Assembly (NCBI RefSeq): GCF_001667925.1
Contig: NZ_LZJR01000081.1
Location: 18,642-82,641 of the forward strand
Direction of reading: 5' to 3'
Length of the DNA stretch: 64,000 bases
Origin: Mycobacterium sp. E2479
GTDB lineage: Bacteria; Actinomycetota; Actinomycetes; Mycobacteriales; Mycobacteriaceae
Below, in pieces: positions 28,922 through 40,848 of the stretch. Position 1 is the stretch's first letter. Each line of letters opens with the position of its first letter. A model generated the notes under the pieces. That model ran no database searches, was not told where the DNA came from, and saw nothing but the letters and a program-made list of their open reading frames with translations. A program made the position numbers and the translations under genes.

Positions 28922-29419
28922 ATGAACACCAGCAACACCGTCTGGATCGTCGTCGCCGCAGTCGTGGCCGTCTTTATAATCATCGTTCTCGTCATGCTTG
29001 CCCGCAGAGCGAGCTTGCGCCGCCGCGAGCGGGAGGCCGAGCGCATTCGCGAACAGGCCAAGGTAGAGGGCGCCAAGGTCGAGCGCCGCGAGGCGCTGGC
29101 CGCGGAGACTGCCGCGAAAGCCCGTGCCGCGCAGGCCGAAGCCGAGGCCAAGGCGGCCGAAGCCGCCCGGCTGCAGGATCGGGCGGCAGCGCATCAGACC
29201 GAAGTGGCGTCCTCACGCGAACAACTGAACGACCAGTTGCAGCGGGCCGACAGCCTCGATCCGAGGGTGAAGACCGAAAAGGACTCGGCTGCTGACAAGG
29301 CCGGCGCCGACCGCGACGCCGCGTGGAGCCAGGAACAGCCGATCGCGGACAACTCGCCAACGGTGAACATGGCGGAAAGCGAGCGCGACGCCGGCACCCA
29401 TCGCGGCGGGCCCACCTAA
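28922..29419 (+). CDS. Membrane-anchored coiled-coil protein, Rv3566A-like position
   Basis: A 165-aa protein: one N-terminal transmembrane helix (VWIVVAAVVAVFIIIVLVML), then a basic stretch and an Ala/Glu/Arg-rich coiled coil (about residues 30-90), then a polar tail. A GGAG ribosome site lies 8 nt before the ATG at 28922. It resembles short mycobacterial membrane coiled-coil proteins of unknown role. It lies opposite to and inside the hsaB-nat interval, with its stop 8 nt from the hsaB stop. Confidence 0.8.
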   Translation: MNTSNTVWIVVAAVVAVFIIIVLVMLARRASLRRREREAERIREQAKVEGAKVERREALAAETAAKARAAQAEAEAKAAEAARLQDRAAAHQTEVASSREQLNDQLQRADSLDPRVKTEKDSAADKAGADRDAAWSQEQPIADNSPTVNMAESERDAGTHRGGPT

Positions 29420-29426
29420 AGAACGG

Positions 29427-29993
29427 CTAGAGCCAGGTGTCTTGGGTGGTGGTGGTCAAAAACGCCTCCAGGTCGTCGCGCCACTGCGCCGGCGTCGTCT
29501 TGTCTGGTTCGATGCCGGTGTATTCACCGCGGTAGAAGAGCAGCGGCCGCGGTTTGATCTTTGGCGCCTCCGAAAGCGACTGCACCGCACCGAAGACAAC
29601 GAAGTGATCGCCGCCGTCGTGCGCGGAGGCCACGGTGCAGTCTATGTAGGCCAGCGAATTGTCGATGATCGGCGAACCGAGTTCGGACGGGTGCCAGTCG
29701 ATCCCGGCGAATTTGTCCGGCTCCTTGGAGCCGAAGCGGGCCGAGACGTGCTTCTGCTGCTCGGTCAGCATGTTGACGCAGAACCGGCCGCTGGCCTCGA
29801 TGGCCTTCCACGACCGCGACACCTTGGTGGGGCAGAACAGCACCAGCGGCGGATCCAGTGACAGCGCCGCGAAGGACTGGCAGGCGAAGCCGACGGGGAC
29901 CTCGTCGTGCACGGTGGTGATGATGGTGATCCCGGTGCAGAACTGGCCGAGCACGCTGCGGAACGTGCGCGGGTCGATCGGCGCGGCCTTCAT
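29427..29993 (-). CDS. hsaB: HsaB, flavin reductase of the HsaAB monooxygenase
   Basis: A 188-aa flavin reductase-like split barrel (FCTGITIITT, ACQSFAALSLDPPLVLFC). It supplies reduced FMN to HsaA, which hydroxylates 3-HSA to 3,4-DHSA. The ATG at 29993 gives the expected length; upstream in-frame codons lie in the short gap after hsaC. Last of the tightly packed hsaA-D-C-B set. Confidence 0.93.
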   Translation of the reverse strand: MKAAPIDPRTFRSVLGQFCTGITIITTVHDEVPVGFACQSFAALSLDPPLVLFCPTKVSRSWKAIEASGRFCVNMLTEQQKHVSARFGSKEPDKFAGIDWHPSELGSPIIDNSLAYIDCTVASAHDGGDHFVVFGAVQSLSEAPKIKPRPLLFYRGEYTGIEPDKTTPAQWRDDLEAFLTTTTQDTWL

Positions 29994-30003
29994 GAGCTCG
30001 AAT

Positions 30004-32965
<2,962 letters not shown>

Positions 32966-33015
32966 TTACGTTTGCCTCCTGCGCCAGACTTGGTCAGCGG
33001 ACTTACACCAGAGAC

Positions 33016-33029
33016 TAGAACACGTTCCG
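33016..33029. promoter_or_regulatory. KstR-type operator (one mismatch) upstream of hsaA
   Basis: TAGAACACGTTCCG matches TnnAACnnGTTnnA except for the last base. It is about 50 bp upstream of hsaA. Confidence 0.65.
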
Positions 33030-33083
33030 ATTTGTGTCGAGCAGGGTATTCCTGCGGCTGGTAGCGATACGAATCCGCTTTTC

Positions 33084-33097
33084 TGTAACATGTTCTA
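33084..33097. promoter_or_regulatory. KstR operator upstream of kshB
   Basis: TGTAACATGTTCTA fits the KstR motif exactly. It lies 26 bp before the chosen kshB start, and the kshB frame extending through it is therefore unlikely to be translated. Confidence 0.82.
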
Positions 33098-33123
33098 GTT
33101 GTAACGAAAGGAAGGGACGGGCC

Positions 33124-34206
33124 TTGACCGAGGCGATTCCCGACGAGCCACTCGGTGACCACGTCCTTGAGCTGCAGGTCGCCGAGGTCGTCGCCGAGAC
33201 CGACGATGCGCGGTCGCTGGTGTTCGCGGTGCCGGACGATGCGGGCGACCCCGACATCCCGCCCGAGCGGCTGCGATACGCGCCGGGTCAGTTCTTGACG
33301 CTGCGCGTTCCCAGCGAGCGCACCGGGTCGGTGGCCCGTTGCTATTCGTTGTGCAGTTCGCCGTTCACCGACGACGCGCTGACCGTCACGGTCAAACGCA
33401 CCACGGACGGCTACGCGTCCAACTGGCTTTGCGACCACGCGCACAAGGGCATGCGGATCCACGTGCTGGCGCCGTCGGGCAACTTCGTGCCCAAAACGCT
33501 CGACGATGACTTCCTACTGATGGCCGCGGGCAGCGGAATCACCCCGATCATGTCGATCTGTAAGTCGGCGCTGGCCGAGGGCAGCGGACAGGTGACGCTG
33601 GTCTACGCAAACCGCGACGACCGTTCGGTGATCTTCTCCGACGCCCTGCGCGAGCTGTCGGCCAAATATCCCGATCGGCTCACGGTGTTGCACTGGCTGG
33701 AAACTCTGCAGGGCCTGCCCAGTGTTGCCGCGCTGGCCAGGCTGGCCGCGCCCTACACGGACCGGCCGGTGTTCATCTGCGGCCCGGGCGCCTTCATGGA
33801 TTCGGCGAGACAGGCCCTGGAAACGCTGAAAGTGCCTGCGGCGCAGATACATATCGAAGTCTTCAAGTCGCTGGACTCGGATCCGTTCGCGGCGGTGAAA
33901 ATCGAGGACACGGCCGAAGGCGACCAGCCGCCGGCGACCGCTGTGGTCGAGCTGGACGGCGAGACCCACACCGTCTCGTGGCCGCGCAACGCCAAGCTGC
34001 TCGACGTGCTGCTGGCCAAGGGGCTCGACGCGCCCTTCTCCTGCCGCGAGGGCCATTGCGGCGCGTGTGCGTGCACGTTGCGTAGCGGCAACGTGAGCAT
34101 GGAGGTCAACGACGTGCTCGAGCAGCAGGATCTGGACGAGGGCCTGATCCTGGCCTGTCAGTCTCACCCTGAATCTGATTCGGTGGAAGTCACCTACGAC
34201 GAGTAG
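33124..34206 (+). CDS. kshB: KshB, reductase of 3-ketosteroid 9-alpha-hydroxylase
   Basis: A 360-aa reductase that passes electrons from NADH to KshA. Order: FAD domain (RCYSLCSSP), NAD domain (AAGSGITPIMS, ICGPGAFMD), C-terminal plant-type [2Fe-2S] ferredoxin with Cys307, Cys312, Cys315 and Cys345. TTG start at 33124, preceded by AAAGGAAGGG and the KstR operator, gives the expected length. The further upstream ATG at 33034 would put the operator inside the gene. Confidence 0.92.
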   Translation: MTEAIPDEPLGDHVLELQVAEVVAETDDARSLVFAVPDDAGDPDIPPERLRYAPGQFLTLRVPSERTGSVARCYSLCSSPFTDDALTVTVKRTTDGYASNWLCDHAHKGMRIHVLAPSGNFVPKTLDDDFLLMAAGSGITPIMSICKSALAEGSGQVTLVYANRDDRSVIFSDALRELSAKYPDRLTVLHWLETLQGLPSVAALARLAAPYTDRPVFICGPGAFMDSARQALETLKVPAAQIHIEVFKSLDSDPFAAVKIEDTAEGDQPPATAVVELDGETHTVSWPRNAKLLDVLLAKGLDAPFSCREGHCGACACTLRSGNVSMEVNDVLEQQDLDEGLILACQSHPESDSVEVTYDE

Positions 34207-34248
34207 TCGCCGGGTTAAGTTTCACCCTGGGGAGAAAGGGAAGCATCG

Positions 34249-34782
34249 ATGATGCGGCTGGTTTCGGGACTCGCGGTCGTCGCGGTGATGCCGGTGTTTC
34301 TGCCCGCCGGGGTGTGCGCGGCGGCGAGCAACACCGCCACCACGCTGTTCCCGCTGGATGGGCCCAATCAGCTGGAGACGCGCGCCATTCTCAACTGCTT
34401 CAAAGCCGATGGCCACTGCGATTTCACCGCCGGGGCGGACATGTTGACACCCAACGGGGTGACCGGCTTCCCGCCCGGCCTGTGGGCCCGGCAGACCACC
34501 GAGATCCGGTCCTCGAACCGGCTGGCCTATCTGGACGCGCACGCCGACGGCCAGTACGAGCGGGTGCACAAGTCGATGGGTTCCGACGAGATCACCACCA
34601 TCTACATGGGTGAGGGACCGCCGGAGAAGTATCAGACGAACGGGCGCATCGACTCCACCGACTGGCAGACGGGCCAGCCCAAGACCGACAACAACGTCAT
34701 CGCCTGCACCCACGTCCAGGTGGTCTATCCCGGGGTCAACATCACGTCCCCGAGCACCTGCGCGCAGACCACGTTCTCCTGA
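34249..34782 (+). CDS. Exported protein, Rv3572 orthologue, unknown
   Basis: A 177-aa protein with an N-terminal signal sequence (MMRLVSGLAVVAVMPVFLPA, cleavage after about ...VCA). The mature part has a few cysteines (ILNCF, HCDF, IACTHV, STCAQ) that could form disulfides. Position after kshB and length match Rv3572. ATG behind GGAGAAAGGGAAG. No function is known to me. Confidence 0.8.
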   Translation: MMRLVSGLAVVAVMPVFLPAGVCAAASNTATTLFPLDGPNQLETRAILNCFKADGHCDFTAGADMLTPNGVTGFPPGLWARQTTEIRSSNRLAYLDAHADGQYERVHKSMGSDEITTIYMGEGPPEKYQTNGRIDSTDWQTGQPKTDNNVIACTHVQVVYPGVNITSPSTCAQTTFS

Positions 34783-34812
34783 AACGCCCGGTCACGGTTG
34801 CTGCGTATCGGG

Positions 34813-37563
34813 TCAGGACTTTTCTTTCCAGGCTTGTAGCGCCCGGTGGAGCTCGGCGCGGGATCGGATGCTCAGTTTGCGGTAGACGTGGCTGAGGGTG
34901 ACTTCCACGGTCTTCGGGCTCACGAACATCGCGGCCGCGATGTCACGATTGGTCAAGCCCGACACGGCCAGGTCGGCGACGCGTTCTTCGGTGGCGGTCA
35001 ATCCGGGTTCGCGGCCTCGGATTGAGAGACGCGCCAATTCGGTTTCGGCGCGCTCGGCCCACGCCGTAGTGCCGAGTTGGAAAAAAGTGTCCCGCGCCTC
35101 GCGCAGCGCTGCACCAGCCGCGTCGCGCCGGCGGTGGCGGCGCTGCAGCTGGCCGGCCAACAGCAGAGTGCGGGCGCGTTCGAACGGCATTGCCAGGCGT
35201 TGGTGCTCGGCTAACGCCAGTTCCACGCTTGTCATCGCGCCGGTGACATCACCGCGCGCCGCCGCGAGCAGGGCGCGACAGCGCATGCCGACCGCCAGGG
35301 TCCATGCGCGGTTGAGCCGGCGGCCATTGCGCTCCAGGGATGCCACCAGCGGCTCGGCGTCATCCAATCGACCAAGACCGACCATGGCCTCGACGGCCTC
35401 GGGAACGAAGGACGACGAGATGATCTCACTTGCCTCTGGGAAGAGGGCCACCATCGGCAACAGCGGTTCGAGCGCGTCAATGGCCGCTTGGTAGTCACCG
35501 GCTGACACCTCGACGAATCCGGCTATCGTCGCCGGCCACTCGGCCAAACGTCTTGAGCCGCAACGTTGGGCAGCTGCTATCGCCTGGCTGAGATCGCCTC
35601 GAGCGGCACCGAGGCGGCCACCGTGCGCGGCGACCGCGGCCCGAAGGGTCAGCCCGATGAAGATCGGGAAGTCGCCGCCTAGCTGAGTTGCCCGTTCCAT
35701 CGTGGCGTCGGCGATGACGGCCGCACTGGCGAGGTTGCCGAGCCAGATGTCGATGAGCGTGAGGTGAAAACCGATGAAGATCAGCTCAGCTTCCTCGCCG
35801 AGGGCGAGACATTGCCGTTCCATTTCCGCCAGTTCGTCACGGGCCGTTTGCAACTCGCCCGTCCAAGCGCGCAGCAGGCTCATCTGCGCGCGAGGCCGCA
35901 ACGGCAACGGGACCGACGAGCCCGGCCCTTCCATTCCGACCGCGCGTTTCATGGCGAGCTCGTCAAACCCCTTGCCGCCCATGAAGTCGATCATCACGCG
36001 CATGCCCAGCGCCGGCCCGAGCAGTGCGGCGGCGCCAAGGCGCTCGGCGTCGGTCACGGCCTGCTCGACACGTGCATAGGCGTGCTCATGTCGGCCCGCG
36101 TTGAGCAGAGCGAACGCCAGGCTGATCAGGATGCGGACGCGTAGGCCGGCGTCTGCGCCGCTTTCATCCACCGCCTGCTCTAGCACACCCGCCGCTTCCA
36201 GGAAGCTGTCGTCAGACAGGACGATCAGCCCCAGCTGATGCAACGCTTCGGCACGGGTCGGGCAGGGTGGCAATGTCGCAACGACCGTGTCGAGTATTCG
36301 CCGGGCTCGGGCGGTGTCGCCTGCGACAAAATAGCAAGTGGCACACCGTATTTCGCGCCGCGGATCGGTGTCACCGGCCAGGCCGACGGCCAGTTCGATC
36401 AGCTCGGCAGCGGCGGCCGGTGCGCCCCTGCCACGGGCAATCTCGGCGGCCCTGTCCAGCGCTGCCAGGGTCTCCGGCTTTCCGGATGTGTCGGCGAGTG
36501 CGAGGTGGCGCGCATGCAACTCGGGCTGGTCGGTGATTTCGGCGAGCCGTCGGTGCATTTCGCGGCGGCGACCGGGCGCCGCGGCGCTGTAGACGCCGTG
36601 CGCCAGAAGGGGATGGGTGAACCGGAGCCGGCTCCCGTCGATGGCCACCACCGCTTGGTTTTCGGCCTCCCTGAGCGATTGCATCACTTGGTCCGGCGGC
36701 GAATCGATGGCCTGTGCCACCATCACCACCGTCGGATTGGGCAGGCTGGCGATGGCAAGCAGAACGTCTTCGGCGCCAACGCGACTGATCCTCGCGCGGA
36801 CCAACTCGCTGAGGCTGCCCGGCAGGCGCATTTCGAAAGTGCGTCCCTGCGTGCCCAGTTCTCGGGCCAACTCCAGCGCGAAAAACGGGTTACCCCCGGC
36901 TATCTCGTGAATGCGTAATAGCGTAGGGCGCGCCACCGATTGCCCCAGGCGCATCAGCAGAACCTGATGCAACTCGCCTACGGTCAAAGGCTGCATTCGG
37001 ATGCGACGCATGTCGTCGGGGCTGGGCAGCTGCAATCGTGGGGCGGCCTCTTCGGTACGCGTAGTGCACAGCAGGGCCGCACCGGCCCGAAGGCGGCGCG
37101 CGGCAAACGCCACCACACTGGCACTCGACGCATCCGACCACTGCAGGTCATCGATGGCAATCACGACGGGCCGCTCAGCGGCCAGTCGACCGATGATTGC
37201 CACGAAAGCCGCCGCCACGGCCCTGGGATCGATATCGGAAGCCGCGACGAGGTCTCTCAGCAGCGCACCGTCCAAGGCCTGCTGCTGCGGAGCCGGCAGA
37301 TCCGCCCAGATCGTGTCGTCGACATCATCGAGCAGATCGGCCAGCACCGTATAGGCCAGTACCGACTCGGCCGCGGCAGCGCGGCAACTCAGCACGCGAT
37401 ATCCGCATTCACCGGCCCGGCGGACCGCGTCCGCCCAGACCGCCGTCTTGCCGATCCCCGCCTCGCCCTCGATGACCAGAGCGCACGATCTACGCGGCAA
37501 AGAGGCAAGAAAATCAGTGACGGCGCGCTCTTCGGCCTGTCGACCGACCAATCGCTCCGTCAC
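34813..37563 (-). CDS. STAND-type LuxR-family regulator 1
   Basis: A 916-aa large LuxR regulator. N-terminal AAA/NACHT-like ATPase: Walker A GEAGIGKT near residue 35, Walker B VVIAIDDLQWSD near 135. Long TPR-like alpha-helical middle (about 350-840), then a LuxR HTH (LTNRDIAAAMFVSPKTVEVT) at the C-terminus. Such proteins act as ATP-dependent switches with usually unknown ligands. ATG at 37563. Not part of the M. tuberculosis core here; it closes an all-leftward accessory block and may control it. The 37564-37850 gap shows no gene. Confidence 0.85.
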   Translation of the reverse strand: MTERLVGRQAEERAVTDFLASLPRRSCALVIEGEAGIGKTAVWADAVRRAGECGYRVLSCRAAAAESVLAYTVLADLLDDVDDTIWADLPAPQQQALDGALLRDLVAASDIDPRAVAAAFVAIIGRLAAERPVVIAIDDLQWSDASSASVVAFAARRLRAGAALLCTTRTEEAAPRLQLPSPDDMRRIRMQPLTVGELHQVLLMRLGQSVARPTLLRIHEIAGGNPFFALELARELGTQGRTFEMRLPGSLSELVRARISRVGAEDVLLAIASLPNPTVVMVAQAIDSPPDQVMQSLREAENQAVVAIDGSRLRFTHPLLAHGVYSAAAPGRRREMHRRLAEITDQPELHARHLALADTSGKPETLAALDRAAEIARGRGAPAAAAELIELAVGLAGDTDPRREIRCATCYFVAGDTARARRILDTVVATLPPCPTRAEALHQLGLIVLSDDSFLEAAGVLEQAVDESGADAGLRVRILISLAFALLNAGRHEHAYARVEQAVTDAERLGAAALLGPALGMRVMIDFMGGKGFDELAMKRAVGMEGPGSSVPLPLRPRAQMSLLRAWTGELQTARDELAEMERQCLALGEEAELIFIGFHLTLIDIWLGNLASAAVIADATMERATQLGGDFPIFIGLTLRAAVAAHGGRLGAARGDLSQAIAAAQRCGSRRLAEWPATIAGFVEVSAGDYQAAIDALEPLLPMVALFPEASEIISSSFVPEAVEAMVGLGRLDDAEPLVASLERNGRRLNRAWTLAVGMRCRALLAAARGDVTGAMTSVELALAEHQRLAMPFERARTLLLAGQLQRRHRRRDAAGAALREARDTFFQLGTTAWAERAETELARLSIRGREPGLTATEERVADLAVSGLTNRDIAAAMFVSPKTVEVTLSHVYRKLSIRSRAELHRALQAWKEKS

Positions 37564-37850
37564 ATCAAACCCTCACGCGATCAGGGGGCTGGGCCGCCAC
37601 CCCGGCAATGACGTCGCGTTGACGGCCTGTCTTTCACGGCACGACACCCATACCGTTGGCTCCTTTGTTTGCCAGCCCCAGAGCCCGTCCCGATCGGTGG
37701 CTACTGCAGGGATTCTCGCAGAACTTTCCTGAGCCGGGCTGATTTCGCTGACATCGGCGGTCGGCAACTATGTACGCGCAGCCATGCCACTTTGCTCTAC
37801 GGCACCGGTTGTCGGACGCGAAAAGTGGTCGCCACCAGCGAGCCGGCCCG

Positions 37851-38183
37851 TCAGCAATCCAAGGGCCGCATCCAACCGACGCCGGCGCTGATCCGTTCCG
37901 CGGGTGCGCCGACGTCGGCGCAGATCTGCGCAACTATCTCGGTTGACTCGGCAGCAAAGACACCGAACATGTAATCGTCGTCCGGCACCGTCATCGCCGT
38001 CAAAAGCTGCACCGGAGTGCCGCGAGTCGACATGAATTCAGCACGGCAATTCAATCGGTCGACGATATCGTCTATCGAGTGGGCGGATGTTCGTGGTCCG
38101 TACCACTCGACGAGGAACCGTTGTGGTTGAGGCCCCGTGATCGCCATTGTGTTCACGATATTCATGTCGGCAATGGTCGGCAT
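37851..38183 (-). CDS. Small DUF4242-like (SCO4226-type) protein
   Basis: A 110-aa protein. Core segments RFLVEWYGP and DDDYMFGVFAAESTEIVAQI with PAERISAGV resemble the small ferredoxin-fold DUF4242 family that includes nickel-binding SCO4226. I start at 38183 (MPTIAD) because AGGGAA lies about 9 nt upstream. The open frame runs back to 38282, and an internal ATG at 38147 is possible. It stands alone between the LuxR gene and the proline-rich gene. Metal binding is not shown by this sequence. Confidence 0.62.
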   Translation of the reverse strand: MPTIADMNIVNTMAITGPQPQRFLVEWYGPRTSAHSIDDIVDRLNCRAEFMSTRGTPVQLLTAMTVPDDDYMFGVFAAESTEIVAQICADVGAPAERISAGVGWMRPLDC

Positions 38184-38197
38184 CAGGGTTTTCCCTA
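38184..38197. promoter_or_regulatory. TAGGG/CCCT palindrome at the DUF4242-like start
   Basis: On the minus strand TAGGGAAAACCCTG, directly abutting the ATG. It resembles TAGGGAAATCCCTA at 40867-40880. It also contains the probable ribosome site. Upstream on the minus strand lie TATATA/TACGGT candidate -10 elements. Confidence 0.5.
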
Positions 38198-38460
38198 CCG
38201 TATATAGCTCTGCGGGATCTCCGAGTCGGTTGTCAGAGCGCAGGGGTATGCCTGATCGGTTGAGGTCTTTGAAATCTTCCACCGCGCAACGCGATTCGGC
38301 AAGATCCTGTGCGCGACGTGACCCCCGCGGGTGTCCCGAATGCGAAGTTGATTTCGCCCATCGGCACCCGTTCCATCAATTTCTGGAAGCTCGCACGCGG
38401 TCGGGGCAAACTGCGATTATCTTTGCGGATTATTGATTCTGAACAATTAAAGCTGGGCGC

Positions 38461-38484
38461 GGGGACACCCGAATTGGTGCCCCC
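38461..38484 (-). terminator. Hairpin behind the proline-rich gene
   Basis: GGGGACACC (38461-38469) and GGTGCCCCC (38476-38484) pair with one mismatch around a 6-nt loop, 19 bp beyond the stop of the leftward proline-rich gene. It would separate that transcript from the DUF4242-like gene. The gap 38198-38503 otherwise holds only candidate promoter sequence. Confidence 0.55.
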
Positions 38485-38503
38485 GGCTCGGCCGTCTGCG
38501 CCG

Positions 38504-39724
38504 TTAGTACAGCGGTATCCAAGTGCCGAAGAACCAGTAACCGAAACCCCCGTAGTCCGGGTTGAAAACCGGAACGACGGTATAGGTGTTGTACGTGAAC
38601 GGTGAGAAATAGTTCTGCCCGTAGGACGCATCAACCGGTGCCCCCTGCCAGGGTTGGTTCCAGCCACCGGCAGGCGGCGGCCCGTTCCAGCCACCCGCGG
38701 GCGGCGGGCCTTCCCAGTTGGGCGGGGGCGCGCCAGGGGCCGGGCCATTGCTCCACCCGTAGCCATTCGGTGGCGGCGGTGGTGGCGCTCCCTGGCCCGG
38801 GACCCAGTAACCACCACCCGGCACGTTGGTGGGGCCGCCAATCTCTCCAGTGGGTCGTTGGATGGGCGGGGGCGGCGGGTAGTACGGCGGGTGAGGAGGC
38901 TGGGTCCAGGGCGCGTTGAGGATTGGGCGCGGCGGCCTGGGCGGGTATGAATTGTGCTCGCCCGGCTGGTTGGTAGTACCGCCCCACGGTGCCCCCGTGG
39001 TCGGGGTCGCGCCGCCCCACGGTGCGCCGTTCGGCGGCGTGGAGCCCGAGCCCCCGTAACCGGGTCCGGGGTTGGGGGCCGGGGTGCAGTTCTTGTACCA
39101 GGCGGGACACACCGTCGGCATCGGTGACGTCGAGCCGTTCGCCGGTGCCTGCCAGGAACTCGGCGGCGTGTTGTTCGGCGCCTGCTGCCAGGAGCTGGGC
39201 GGGGTGTTGTTCGGCGGCGTCGTACCCGAGCCCCCATAACCGGAACTCGGGCTGGGGCCGGGCGCCGGCGTGCAGTTTTTGTCCCAATTGGGGCATTGCG
39301 TCGGCATCGGGGCCGTCGTACTGTTCGGCGGCTGCTGCCACGTGCTCGAGGCCGGCGGCGGCGTGCTGGGCGCTTGCGTCGTGCGCGGCGGCGGCGTCGA
39401 CTGCCATGTGCTCTGCGGTGGCGCCGTGGTGGGCGGCGGCGTCGACTGCCACGTGCTCTGCGGCGGCGCTGTGGTGTGCGGCGCTGGCGTCGACTGCCAC
39501 GTGTTCTGCGGCGGCGGCGTGCTGCGCGGCGCGGGGGCGGTCGGCACCGTGCCGGTGCCCCCGTAACCGGGATTGGGGCCGGGGTTCCCGGAGCAGCCCT
39601 GTTGCCAGCTGGGGCATGGCGGGTCCAGCGGCGCGGAGTTCGCGAAGCCCCCGTTGACAGCCGTTACGGAGATGCCCAGGCCGCTCGCGACTGCCGCCGC
39701 CGCGGCGAGACGTTTGATAGACAT
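38504..39724 (-). CDS. Exported proline-rich repeat protein with CPxWxxxC modules
   Basis: A 406-aa protein with a signal peptide (first about 30 residues, ending near FANSA). The mature chain has three similar modules: Cys37-Cys44 (CPSWQQGC), Cys144-Cys151 (CPNWDKNC) and Cys206-Cys213 (CPAWYKNC), each followed by a Pro-rich GYGGSG linker. Between modules 1 and 2 are tandem STWQSTPPPTTAPPQ-like repeats. Residues about 260-360 are Pro/Gly/Trp-rich, and the end is aromatic (YWFFGTWIPLY). Likely cell-wall associated. Unknown family. Third in a probable operon after MmpS-like and LpqH-like genes. Confidence 0.8.
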   Translation of the reverse strand: MSIKRLAAAAAVASGLGISVTAVNGGFANSAPLDPPCPSWQQGCSGNPGPNPGYGGTGTVPTAPAPRSTPPPQNTWQSTPAPHTTAPPQSTWQSTPPPTTAPPQSTWQSTPPPRTTQAPSTPPPASSTWQQPPNSTTAPMPTQCPNWDKNCTPAPGPSPSSGYGGSGTTPPNNTPPSSWQQAPNNTPPSSWQAPANGSTSPMPTVCPAWYKNCTPAPNPGPGYGGSGSTPPNGAPWGGATPTTGAPWGGTTNQPGEHNSYPPRPPRPILNAPWTQPPHPPYYPPPPPIQRPTGEIGGPTNVPGGGYWVPGQGAPPPPPPNGYGWSNGPAPGAPPPNWEGPPPAGGWNGPPPAGGWNQPWQGAPVDASYGQNYFSPFTYNTYTVVPVFNPDYGGFGYWFFGTWIPLY

Positions 39725-39774
39725 CGGTTGCGTCCCCTCTCGGGATTTGGTCCGAACGATTCCGCCGGCCTGCG

Positions 39775-40239
39775 CTATGGACAGGTCACGTCCATCTCGA
39801 ATGGTTTGGTTACCGGCTTCGGATTGTGGGGGTCGCTCACATCGGCACCGGTTGCCGTGCCCTTGATCTGAATAGCGTTGTCGCCCACCGCGGCTCCGGC
39901 GTTGCCGCCCTGCCCCTTTGCGGCATCAGAGAAGCCGAGCGTGATGCCGTCGACGTTGCCTAGTCCGACCGCGTGAACGATCGGCGGGTTGTCCTTGCTG
40001 ACGACTGCCCCGACGCCTTTGGTGGGGTCGCCAATGCCGATGCTGATGTTGTCGCCGACCGGTTTGCAGGTGACCGGACCGCTGACGTTCTGGTTCTTGC
40101 CGTCCACAATCACCTGCGGTCCGGCGGCCTGCGCCGCCGGGTTCGACGCTTGCGGGTTCGACTTATTGCCCGAACAGCCGGCGCCACTGGCGATTACGAT
40201 GGCCAGGCCGGCTACACCGACGATGATCTGACGCTTCAC
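39775..40239 (-). CDS. LpqH (19-kDa antigen) family lipoprotein
   Basis: A 154-aa lipoprotein. Lipobox SGAGC with Cys22 as the lipid site. The mature domain follows LpqH features: VIVDGKNQNVSGPVTCKP, NPPIVHAVGLGNVDGITLGF, and the final FEMDVTCP. GTG start behind AAGGAG. It lies 61 nt after the MmpS-like gene and 50 nt before the proline-rich gene, all leftward. Probably a surface lipoprotein. Confidence 0.85.
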   Translation of the reverse strand: MKRQIIVGVAGLAIVIASGAGCSGNKSNPQASNPAAQAAGPQVIVDGKNQNVSGPVTCKPVGDNISIGIGDPTKGVGAVVSKDNPPIVHAVGLGNVDGITLGFSDAAKGQGGNAGAAVGDNAIQIKGTATGADVSDPHNPKPVTKPFEMDVTCP

Positions 40240-40300
40240 CGCTGATCTCCTTCATGTGGGGATGTCCACCGTTCGCGACCCCGCTCGGCAACCCGATGAA

Positions 40301-40747
40301 TTACTGCGTCGGGCCGGGGATTTGGTAAGCGCACCTACCGGTCGTGTGTTCGGTGAGCGCGACGGGCTGGCCGTCCACCTGGATCGAGCAGTCGTGCGGG
40401 CCGCCGGTTTTGTCGGTGTAGTTCAATGCCAGGTATGGGCTTCCGGTCACCTGCACGGTCTGGGACCACGGGACCGAAACCCAGGTTGTGGTGCTCGCCG
40501 GATACACCGGGGTGCCCGGGTCCGGAATGACGGAGAAGACGTCGCCGCCGCCGAGGATCCGGTACACGACGGTATGTTGCGCCGGATCGGCCTTGGCGGC
40601 GGGCAACATGGCCGGCGGGGCAGCGCTCATCGCTACGGCAATGGCCGCCAGCAAGCCGGCCAGGGCGCTGGGCCGTGGCGTCGCGCTGACGTGTCGCCAC
40701 CGGCGAGAGTCAGCATTCATGTTGCGGTAAGCCGAATCCGTTGGCAT
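40301..40747 (-). CDS. Exported protein with an MmpS-like soluble domain
   Basis: A 148-aa protein from the ATG at 40747 (GAAAGGGG upstream); the frame opens 22 codons earlier. One hydrophobic segment at about residues 27-50 serves as signal or anchor. The outer part (HTVVYRILGGGD, STTTWVSVPWSQTVQVTG, CSIQVDGQPVAL) resembles the periplasmic domain of MmpS proteins, with two cysteines as in MmpS. No MmpL gene is adjacent, so it is not a standard siderophore or drug-efflux pair. First gene of a likely three-gene operon. Confidence 0.68.
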   Translation of the reverse strand: MPTDSAYRNMNADSRRWRHVSATPRPSALAGLLAAIAVAMSAAPPAMLPAAKADPAQHTVVYRILGGGDVFSVIPDPGTPVYPASTTTWVSVPWSQTVQVTGSPYLALNYTDKTGGPHDCSIQVDGQPVALTEHTTGRCAYQIPGPTQ

Positions 40748-40848
40748 GACGCCCCTTTCGATGCGCAGCCCGCTGCGACATGCGGGCGTGCCCGCAGTCT
40801 TCCGATGAAGCAACCATCGCCGTAGCGGTCGCTATAAGCTAAGGCCGC

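Noticed and set aside
33034..33123. Upstream ATG extension of kshB
   Set aside because: It would place the KstR operator at 33084-33097 inside the coding sequence; TTG at 33124 with AAAGGAAGGG gives the normal length.
37634..37933. 99-aa minus-strand frame between the LuxR and DUF4242-like genes
   Set aside because: No ribosome site, no recognisable domain, and it overlaps the end of the DUF4242-like gene in another frame.
39280..39540. CRISPR-like or minisatellite array
   Set aside because: The repeats are codons of a proline-rich protein in one frame, with no constant repeat-spacer structure.
40301..40747. MmpS-MmpL transporter system
   Set aside because: No MmpL gene is adjacent, and the protein only resembles the soluble MmpS domain.
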